Shown piece by piece: positions 1 to 5,692 of a stretch of DNA of 6,272 nucleotides. The stretch lies in assembly GCA_029862725.1 (NCBI GenBank), contig JAOTWT010000195.1, positions 1 through 6,272 on the forward strand. Reading direction: 5' to 3'. The position numbers were made by a program, and so were the translations under genes. The notes under the pieces are model-generated. The model had not been told where the DNA came from, made no database searches, and worked only from the letters and a program-made list of their open reading frames with translations. The first letter of the stretch is position 1. Each line of letters opens with the position of its first letter. This DNA comes from Acidobacteriota bacterium. GTDB taxonomy: Bacteria; Acidobacteriota; Blastocatellia; Pyrinomonadales; Pyrinomonadaceae.

Positions 1-695
1 TGAGTGAGGCGTTGCCGCATTGGACCATTGGCAAGAATTACTTGTTCAACAGATCACTCGTCGGAATCACGAGATATATCGACAGCGTTTCGCAGTTTGG
101 AAGCATTAAAAAGAAATCCATCTACTCCGATCGCATCCTTTCAGAATTGGGAGAACGCCTTTCGGGACCGGAAGATCTATACGCGCAGATCGCCTCGTCT
201 GCCGGAGACATCGACGATCTGGCCCGGATGCTTTATCTGGACAGCAAGACCTATCTTCCCGGCGATATCCTGACTAAGGTCGACCGTATGACGATGGCCG
301 CCTCGCTTGAGGCACGGGTCCCGCTTTTGGATCATCATCTAATCGATTTTGTGACCCGAAATATACCCTCATCGATGAAGATACGAGGTGGACAAACAAA
401 ATACGTTTTTAAAAAAGCGCTCGAAGGGTTTGTTCCCGACGAGATCCTTTACCGCGAGAAGCAGGGTTTCGGTGTTCCGATCGGCGAGTGGATAAACGAG
501 AGACTCAAGGAGAAGATAATCGACACGCTTTTGGAAAACAGGTCGCTTGAGAGAGGGTATTTCGAAAGGAAGTATATCGAAACGCTCGCATCTGAACACC
601 GCCGGGGACGCCGGGACCATTCGCACCCGCTGTGGGCGCTTTGGATCCTCGAACTTTGGCACAGACGGTACATCGACCGGCCGTGGTCGGCCTGA
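1..695 (+). CDS. Asparagine synthase-like amidotransferase, C-terminal part (5' end outside window)
   Basis: The frame is open from the left edge (first complete codon at base 3) to TGA at 693-695, giving about 230 residues. This is the C-terminal end of the ATP-dependent synthetase domain of the AsnB family, which transfers glutamine-derived ammonia to an AMP-activated carboxylate. The family hallmark lies at 231-353: LYLDSKTYLPGDILTKVDR followed by SLEARVPLLDHHL. It is followed by the KQGFGVPIGEW block near 459-491, typical of the C-terminus. The N-terminal glutaminase domain (Cys2 nucleophile) and the SGGxDS pyrophosphatase loop would lie in the roughly 400 missing residues, so neither can be checked. 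In an EPS cluster such paralogues are thought to amidate a sugar carboxyl or another acceptor rather than free aspartate; that is inference from context. The gene ends with TGA directly followed by in-frame TAA, with a third in-frame TAA nine bases further on, so termination is tight. Confidence 0.93.
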   Translation, partial: SEALPHWTIGKNYLFNRSLVGITRYIDSVSQFGSIKKKSIYSDRILSELGERLSGPEDLYAQIASSAGDIDDLARMLYLDSKTYLPGDILTKVDRMTMAASLEARVPLLDHHLIDFVTRNIPSSMKIRGGQTKYVFKKALEGFVPDEILYREKQGFGVPIGEWINERLKEKIIDTLLENRSLERGYFERKYIETLASEHRRGRRDHSHPLWALWILELWHRRYIDRPWSA

Positions 696-719
696 TAATC
701 CGATTAAAAGCATCTTTTT

Positions 720-1865
720 ATGAGCGACGCTTCGTTTACCGACAGACTTCGCTGGAACCTGCCCTGGCTTTTCCGCTATCCATTTGAACGGGCCGGAAGC
801 CTCTTCGGCAGAACTGCGTTTGAAGAGAAACATCTGATTTTCACGATCGCCGATCATTTCGAACCCGCATGGAGTGCCGGGGGTATGCTTCCGCTCGATG
901 GCCAGAAAAAAGCGCTCGATCAATATTACAGGAAGGCGCGTCGAACCGGCGAGAAACTTCGCGATGCTGACGGTAAGATGTTCGGACATACCTTTTTTTA
1001 CCCGGCGGAACAGTATGAGCCGGGACTGCTCGAGACGATTGCTGCGATGCAGCGCGAAGGCTTGGGAGAGGTGGAAATCCATCTCCATCATGGTGTCGAT
1101 AAACCCGACACCCCGGAAAATCTGAAGCGGCAACTGCTCGATTTCCGCGACCGGCTCGCTGCGGACCACAAATGCCTCTCCCGGATGGACGGTAAGGGCG
1201 AGCCAAGGTATGCGTTTGTCCACGGTAATCTGGCACTTGCGAACTCTGCCGGCGGTATGTACTGCGGAGTCGACGAGGAAATGCAGATTCTCGCGGATAC
1301 CGGATGTTATGCCGACATGACGCTGCCATCCGCACCTGACCGGACACAGGTTTCGATCATCAATCAAATCTATGAATGCGGAGGACCGCTTGATCAGGCG
1401 GTTCCGCACCGGACCGGCAGGAGACTGGAGGCGGATGGAAGGGAACCCGTACTGCCGATGATATTTGCGGGTCCGCTGGTGTTTAACTGGAGCCGAAGAA
1501 TCGGGGGCATTCCGGTACCGAGGCTTGACGACGGAGCGCTGGTGTATAATCAGCCAATGGACATATCCAGGCTGAAGCGCTGGATGGGTGCGAATATCAC
1601 CGTCCGCGGACGCTCGAACTGGATTTTTGTGAAGCTCTATTGCCATTCATTCTTTTCTCATGATCAGGAAGCGGCAATCGGGGAAGACGCGTTACGGTTT
1701 TTTGGCGAAATAAAGGACTATGGTGAAAAGACCGGCGGATTTAAACTCCACTTTGCATCGGCACGCGAAGCGGCGAACATGGTTTTCGCAGCGATTGACG
1801 GAAAAAAAGGAACCCCGGGAGAATACCGGGATTACCGGCTGCAGACGATAATGGATAATGGATAA
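720..1865 (+). CDS. Putative NodB-like polysaccharide deacetylase family protein
   Basis: A 381-residue protein resembling the divergent deacetylase-like proteins found in EPS clusters. Candidate metal or catalytic residues are in ADHFEP (residues 44-49, Asp45 and His46), EIHLHHG (119-125, His121, His123, His124), FVHGN (166-170, His168) and KLYCHSFF (305-312, His309). These replace the textbook TFDDG and HSxxH motifs of NodB-type carbohydrate esterases, so deacetylation is a family-level inference and the substrate is unknown. A C-terminal FASAREAANMV segment (345-355) looks like the closing helix common in such proteins. There is no signal peptide; the N-terminus has aromatic residues (WNLPWLFRYPF, 12-22) but no continuous hydrophobic helix, so a cytoplasmic location is likely. 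The ATG at 720 follows the amidotransferase stop by 24 bases. No good Shine-Dalgarno sequence precedes it and no better start is nearby. Probably cotranscribed with both neighbours. Alternative: a glycoside hydrolase/deacetylase-fold protein with another activity. Confidence 0.7.
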   Translation: MSDASFTDRLRWNLPWLFRYPFERAGSLFGRTAFEEKHLIFTIADHFEPAWSAGGMLPLDGQKKALDQYYRKARRTGEKLRDADGKMFGHTFFYPAEQYEPGLLETIAAMQREGLGEVEIHLHHGVDKPDTPENLKRQLLDFRDRLAADHKCLSRMDGKGEPRYAFVHGNLALANSAGGMYCGVDEEMQILADTGCYADMTLPSAPDRTQVSIINQIYECGGPLDQAVPHRTGRRLEADGREPVLPMIFAGPLVFNWSRRIGGIPVPRLDDGALVYNQPMDISRLKRWMGANITVRGRSNWIFVKLYCHSFFSHDQEAAIGEDALRFFGEIKDYGEKTGGFKLHFASAREAANMVFAAIDGKKGTPGEYRDYRLQTIMDNG

Positions 1866-1869
1866 TTGG
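1848..1869 (+). repeat. Short tandem repeat spanning the deacetylase stop codon
   Basis: ATAATGG at 1848-1854 and at 1855-1861 is followed by ATAATTGG at 1862-1869, so there are two exact copies and one with an extra T. The third copy supplies the deacetylase TAA stop (1863-1865), and its TTG (1866-1868) is the alternative heparinase start. Because the unit is seven bases, gain or loss of a copy would change the deacetylase C-terminus and the reading of the junction. This is seen directly; any role as a slippage site is inference. Confidence 0.6.
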
Positions 1870-1877
1870 GTAAGCGG

Positions 1878-4343
1878 ATGTCGAATCCTTTGGATAAACT
1901 AAAGAAACTAAAGGGACGGAGCTTGAAAGAGTTTCAGACTCGGGGCGGACAGGCCATGCTGGCATATTCCGAAAAACTCGGAATCAGGGGCAAGCTTTTG
2001 GCTGATGACGAGTTTCTGAATGTGATTTCGCCGGGTGCGATCGATCCGTCACTCGGGATTTCAGCTGAGTCGCTCCGGGACAAATTCTATGCGAACTCCA
2101 ACGCGACATTTTTCCCATCAATTTCGAATCTTGAGGAATCGGTCCGGCTCCTTTGTGACCACCTAAAGGGTCGTCCAGACCGCTATTTCATCGAGCAGGC
2201 TGACAAGATAATCGAAGGCAGGATCGATCTCCTCGGCTTCCGTGATCTCGATTTCGGCACTCCCATCGATTGGCATTACGAACCCGTTTCGGAAACGCAC
2301 TGCCCGATCAAGCACTGGAAGCAATTCGACGAGGCTGATTCGCGCGAAACCGGCGATAAAAAGATCATTTGGGAATTGAACCGTCATCGCCACTTTTTTA
2401 CTCTCGGAGTCAGTTACAGGATATCGGGCAACGAGAAATATGCAGCGTGTTTTGCCGAGCACCTGAATTCCTGGATGGATCAGAATCCGCCGGGGATCGG
2501 AGTGAACTGGGTAAGCAGCCTTGAGGTCGCTTTCAGGGTCATGTCGTGGTTGTGGGCCTTTCATTTGTTCAGAGACTCGAAGGCTTTTACAACGGATTTG
2601 TTTTTTGACGCCCTCAAATTCCTTTTCGCACAGGGCCGGCACATCGAGAAGTATCTTTCCACATATTACAGTCCCAATACTCACCTGACGGGCGAGGCCC
2701 TGGGACTTTTTTACCTCGGAACCCAGTTAAGCTTTTTTGACCGTGCCGAACACTGGCGGGCGCTGGGAGAGGAGATCCTGACTGCTGAGTTGGAACGCCA
2801 GGTTCGTCCCGACGGTATCTATTTTGAACAATCGACCTGGTATCAGAGATACACCACGGATTTTTACACTCATTTCCTGATTTTGCAGAAGTTGAATGGA
2901 AGCCGGTTGAGCTCGGGACAACACCGAAAAATGGTTTCGGTAGTTCGATCCTTACTCGACAGCCAATTGCTATTTACGAGACCGGACGGAACCTCGCCTT
3001 TGATCGGCGACGACGATGGCGGCACCATGCTGCCGGTTACGACGGATAGGCCCGACGACTTCCGTAGTAGTCTCGCGACCGGTGCGGTGATCTTCGAACG
3101 CGGCGATTACAAGCTCATTGCCGAGGAATCGAAACAAGGCGTTTTGTGGCTGCTGGGACCGAAAGGGCTGGCTGTTTTTGAGTCGATTGGAGAACATGCG
3201 CCGAGTATGCAGTCCAAGGGTTTCAAAAGCAGTGGTTTTTATGTAATGCGTGACGGATGGTCGAAAGAGGATAACTATCTCTTGATCGACGCCGGTGAGG
3301 TCGGTTCGCTTAACGGCGGGCACGGCCATGCCGATACGTTGGCGATTGAATTGGCTGTCGGCGGCAGAACGATGCTGGTAGATCCGGGAACGTACACCTA
3401 CCACAAGTCCCTCGAGCAGCGGAATTGCTATCGCTCGAGCCCGGCACACAATACACTGACGATTGACGACAAGTCCTCTTCGGAATTCGGCGGGACATTT
3501 TCCTGGGATGCGATGGCCGACGCCGAGGTCGATTCGTGGATTTCGCAGGACCGGTTCGATTTTATCGAGGCCCGCCACAACGGATATAGGCGTCTTGAAA
3601 ACTCCCCCGCTGATTGCACGCGAAGCATCCTGTTCCTAAAGAACGACTATTGGATCATGCGGGACTTTGTCAAAACCGTGGGTGAACATCAATACCAGCA
3701 AAACTTTCATTTCGACACTGGAACAAACCCGACTATCGTAAGTCCGGAAAACGGGATAGCTTTTGTCGAAGCAGGCGAAGGCGAGCGGGAAGGGATGCGC
3801 CTCTTCACTTTCGGCGATAATGGAAGTTGGCAGCGAAAGGACGGATGGATCTCCAAGTGTTACGGACAAAGGCAAAACGCGCCGTTTATCAGATTTGTTT
3901 CGAAGGGAATCGGACCGCAGGAGTTCCTGACCTTTATTATCCCGGTCGAACCCGGATTCGAAAGGCCGAAGGTACTCGAAACCGAGGTTGCCGGAGGTCG
4001 CGCATTTGTGGTCAATTATCGTAATTATCAGGACTTGTTCGTGTTTGCCGACGGCGGGATGACAGTGCGCACTGAGTTCTTTAACACCGACTTTGCGTTT
4101 TTGTGGGCGCGTATAAGTGCGGGCGAAAAACTCCCGGAGGAGTTTGTGCTTATCAACGGGCGGAATTTCACTCTTAACGGACGTGAAGTTTTAAATAATC
4201 CGGAAAATTTTGAGTTTGCCACTGCCCGGCGCTTCGGCAGTCGTCTTAACGTGAGGACGTCGAAGAGTGTCTTCAGTGTTTCGATTCCCCAGAAAAATTC
4301 ACGAACTTTTATAGTCAAATCAACCCCGGAAGTAGACATTTGA
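1878..4343 (+). CDS. Heparinase II/III family protein (polysaccharide lyase- or epimerase-like)
   Basis: An 821-residue protein counted from ATG 1878. The N-terminal half (about 70-390) is the helical toroid of the heparinase II/III family, with WELNRHRHF (165-173) and YSPNTHLTGEALGL (264-277, Asn267 and His269 as likely active-site residues). Tyrosines in STWYQRYTTDFY (319-330) are candidates for the catalytic Tyr. The C-terminal half is the beta-sandwich heparinase II/III domain, with NGGHGHADTLAIE (479-491), VDPGTYTYH (501-509) and RNCYRSSPAHNT (515-526). Known members cleave uronate-containing polysaccharides by beta-elimination; the same fold also serves uronate C5-epimerases such as dermatan sulfate epimerase. 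The N-terminus (MSNPLDKLKKLKGRS) is basic and has no signal peptide, so the protein appears cytoplasmic, unlike secreted catabolic lyases. A TTG at 1866 would add four residues; ATG 1878 is preferred because it is ATG and its N-terminus looks native, although only a weak GGG lies upstream. The substrate is unknown. Confidence 0.93.
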   Translation: MSNPLDKLKKLKGRSLKEFQTRGGQAMLAYSEKLGIRGKLLADDEFLNVISPGAIDPSLGISAESLRDKFYANSNATFFPSISNLEESVRLLCDHLKGRPDRYFIEQADKIIEGRIDLLGFRDLDFGTPIDWHYEPVSETHCPIKHWKQFDEADSRETGDKKIIWELNRHRHFFTLGVSYRISGNEKYAACFAEHLNSWMDQNPPGIGVNWVSSLEVAFRVMSWLWAFHLFRDSKAFTTDLFFDALKFLFAQGRHIEKYLSTYYSPNTHLTGEALGLFYLGTQLSFFDRAEHWRALGEEILTAELERQVRPDGIYFEQSTWYQRYTTDFYTHFLILQKLNGSRLSSGQHRKMVSVVRSLLDSQLLFTRPDGTSPLIGDDDGGTMLPVTTDRPDDFRSSLATGAVIFERGDYKLIAEESKQGVLWLLGPKGLAVFESIGEHAPSMQSKGFKSSGFYVMRDGWSKEDNYLLIDAGEVGSLNGGHGHADTLAIELAVGGRTMLVDPGTYTYHKSLEQRNCYRSSPAHNTLTIDDKSSSEFGGTFSWDAMADAEVDSWISQDRFDFIEARHNGYRRLENSPADCTRSILFLKNDYWIMRDFVKTVGEHQYQQNFHFDTGTNPTIVSPENGIAFVEAGEGEREGMRLFTFGDNGSWQRKDGWISKCYGQRQNAPFIRFVSKGIGPQEFLTFIIPVEPGFERPKVLETEVAGGRAFVVNYRNYQDLFVFADGGMTVRTEFFNTDFAFLWARISAGEKLPEEFVLINGRNFTLNGREVLNNPENFEFATARRFGSRLNVRTSKSVFSVSIPQKNSRTFIVKSTPEVDI

Positions 4344-5536
4344 ACGGTTCGCGGCAGATAGGAACCGGCGCCTCAGTGGGTAAAAGAGTACTCCAACTTA
4401 TCGGAAGTTTTCATCAGGGCGGGTCAGAACGTCAGGCGGTACAACTCTCACTGCTACTGAAACGCGATGGTGAGTTCGATGTTACACTTGCGACTCTCGA
4501 CAAGCGGGGAAGTCTCCTGGATGAGGCACATGCCGGCGGTTTTACAGATATTCCAGAGTACAGGTTAAAGAGTTTTGTCCGTTTTGGATTCGTCCGGCGA
4601 CTCTTTGAATGCGCTTCGTACATGCGCAAACAAAAATTCGATATCGTTCATACTCACGATTTTTACACTAACGTATTTGGCATTTTGGCGGCCCGCCTTG
4701 CCGGGGTCCCTGTTCGGATTGCCTCCAAAAGAGAAACAAAGGGTGTCAGGACTCCGGCACAGGAAAAGGCGGAGCGGATTATCTATCGTATTTCGACGGC
4801 GATCACGGTCAATTCGAAGGCGGTAGGAAGATTCCTCGAAGAGCGCGGAGTCGAGAGCTCCAAAATCAGACTCGTCTACAACGGGCTGGATACTTCGAGG
4901 CTTGAACCGGGCACCAGCGACCGCGAGGTGATCTGCGAAAAACTCGGTATTCCGCCGGATAAGGTGTTTGTCACGATCGTTGCGAACTTGCGTCATGGTG
5001 TAAAGAACCAGCCGATGCTTTTGCGTTGCGCAAAATATTTGCGTGATGACTTTCCCGATGTGCATTTTGTGTTTGCCGGCGAAGGAGAACGAAAAGATTT
5101 CCTAACCGATTTGTCCGTCCGCCTTGGCGTCGAAAAGAACGTCCATTTTATCGACCGCTGCAAGGAAGTCGGAGAACTGCTTTACGTTTCGGAAGTATGT
5201 GTTTTGACGTCCTATGCGGAAGGATTCTCGAATTCGATCCTGGAGTATATGGCCGCCGCCAAACCGGTGGTTGCAACAGATGTCGGCGGAGCGAGAGAAT
5301 GTGTCGAGGATGGCGCGACCGGTTATCTCGTCCCCTCGGACGACGCACGGGAAATGGCCGACAGGCTTGCGAGCCTTCTTTCCGATCCTGAGAAAGCTGC
5401 GATGATGGGACAGTACGGCAAAACACGGGTCCGCGAGAGGTTTGATTCTTCGATCCAGCTCGCGAATATCAAAAACTTATACGAAGATCTCACTGAGGGG
5501 CGAAAACGGCCGAAAAGCAGTGATCAACCCCGGTAA
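4340..5536 (+). CDS. GT4-type (GT-B fold) glycosyltransferase
   Basis: A 398-residue retaining glycosyltransferase of the GT-B fold, expected to transfer a sugar from a nucleotide donor to a lipid-linked glycan on the inner face of the cytoplasmic membrane. The N-terminal acceptor domain opens with VLQLIGSFHQGGSERQ (17-32), whose Gly-Gly-Ser-Glu loop is typical, followed by DIVHTHDFYTN (101-111). The hinge region has RLVYNGLD (177-184). The donor domain shows ANLRHGVKNQ (215-224, Arg218 and Lys222 in the usual phosphate-binding positions), FAGEGER (245-251) and the E-x7-E motif EGFSNSILE (Glu294 and Glu302), then KPVVATDVGGARECV (308-322). There is no signal peptide or membrane helix. The listed start is TTG 4340, overlapping the heparinase stop as TTGA, with GGAAG seven bases upstream. 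GTG 4376 (protein beginning GKRVLQLIG after Met) fits family N-termini better and has GGAA 11 bases upstream; the choice is open. Donor and acceptor sugars cannot be read from the sequence. Confidence 0.95.
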   Translation: MNGSRQIGTGASVGKRVLQLIGSFHQGGSERQAVQLSLLLKRDGEFDVTLATLDKRGSLLDEAHAGGFTDIPEYRLKSFVRFGFVRRLFECASYMRKQKFDIVHTHDFYTNVFGILAARLAGVPVRIASKRETKGVRTPAQEKAERIIYRISTAITVNSKAVGRFLEERGVESSKIRLVYNGLDTSRLEPGTSDREVICEKLGIPPDKVFVTIVANLRHGVKNQPMLLRCAKYLRDDFPDVHFVFAGEGERKDFLTDLSVRLGVEKNVHFIDRCKEVGELLYVSEVCVLTSYAEGFSNSILEYMAAAKPVVATDVGGARECVEDGATGYLVPSDDAREMADRLASLLSDPEKAAMMGQYGKTRVRERFDSSIQLANIKNLYEDLTEGRKRPKSSDQPR

Positions 5537-5558
5537 AGCCCTGCATTATCGGGGGTTG
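5525..5558 (+). other. Inverted repeat over the glycosyltransferase stop codon
   Basis: CAACCCC (5525-5531) and GGGGTTG (5552-5558) are perfect 7-base complements around a 20-base loop containing the TAA stop at 5534-5536. The GC-rich arms could fold in RNA, but the loop is large and no T-run follows directly; the first T-run starts at 5590. It might be a weak transcription attenuator or a 3'-end stabiliser. It does not qualify as a standard intrinsic terminator. Confidence 0.3.
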
Positions 5559-5567
5559 CGTATTGAC

Positions 5568-5597
5568 AGGAGGCACGGCTTCATGAGACTTTTTTAA
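5568..5597 (+). other. Strong ribosome binding site followed by a four-codon ORF (possible leader peptide)
   Basis: AGGAGG at 5568-5573 is a perfect Shine-Dalgarno core, the strongest I see ahead of any start in the window. It lies nine bases before ATG 5583, which opens the minimal ORF Met-Arg-Leu-Phe-stop (TAA 5595-5597). The spacing is good for initiation. The product is too short to be an enzyme; it could be a translated leader that affects the downstream hairpin, a relic of a lost gene, or chance. The site overlaps TTGACA (5563-5568), so it cannot serve as an RBS on a transcript that uses that hexamer as its -35 box. Confidence 0.25.
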
Positions 5598-5611
5598 AAG
5601 GACTTTTTTAA
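5587..5611 (+). repeat. 11-base direct repeat, two copies
   Basis: GACTTTTTTAA occurs at 5587-5597 and again at 5601-5611, with a 14-base period and AAG between the copies. Exact copies this close suggest either a local duplication or a pair of sites for a dimeric regulator. The A/T-rich composition makes chance more likely than for a mixed sequence. Confidence 0.45.
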
Positions 5612-5617
5612 GTTCTT
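5598..5617 (+). other. Small A/T-rich hairpin in the spacer before the oxidoreductase
   Basis: AAGGACTT (5598-5605) and AAGTTCTT (5610-5617) pair over all eight positions in RNA with one G-U wobble (5601 with 5614), closed by a TTTT loop. It begins immediately after the stop of the four-codon ORF. The stem is A/U-rich, so only moderately stable, and no U-tract follows, so it is not called a terminator. Its position suggests a role in mRNA processing or in control of the downstream gene, if any. Confidence 0.3.
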
Positions 5618-5667
5618 CCGTTCCTGCCCAGGTTTCAAATTCAACGTTTATCCCAGCCGACAGCATT

Positions 5668-5673
5668 TATACA
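5668..5673 (+). promoter_or_regulatory. Possible -10 element upstream of the oxidoreductase
   Basis: TATACA sits in the A/T-rich stretch CATTTATACAAAT, 19 bases before ATG 5693, and matches four of six bases of a sigma-70 -10 box. No convincing -35 is present at 16-18 bases upstream. If it were used, transcription would start only about a dozen bases before the ATG. This is a weak call based on one hexamer and on the 156-base gap, which allows for an independent start. Confidence 0.2.
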
Positions 5674-5692
5674 AATCGTAATTGATCGACCT

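Noticed and set aside
369..1646. A 425-codon open frame on the - strand, opposite the amidotransferase end and most of the deacetylase
   Set aside because: It lies antisense to two genes with clear or probable family motifs, crosses their junction, and its translation shows no recognisable domain. It is best explained as a codon-bias shadow.
1814..1830. CCCGG/CCGGG small hairpin near the end of the deacetylase gene
   Set aside because: Only five base pairs, inside coding sequence and with no T-run after it; likely a by-product of the codons used.
1866..1868. TTG as the heparinase start, directly after the deacetylase stop
   Set aside because: ATG 1878 is only four codons later and gives a family-like N-terminus (MSNPLDKLKKLKGRS); the TTG has no clear ribosome binding site.
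2163..2684. A 173-codon - strand frame within the heparinase gene
   Set aside because: It overlaps the conserved helical domain of the heparinase; no motif or start signal supports it.
5563..5568. TTGACA, a perfect -35 hexamer
   Set aside because: No acceptable -10 hexamer is found 16-18 bases downstream (AGACTT lies at the 17-base position), so it is not called a promoter.
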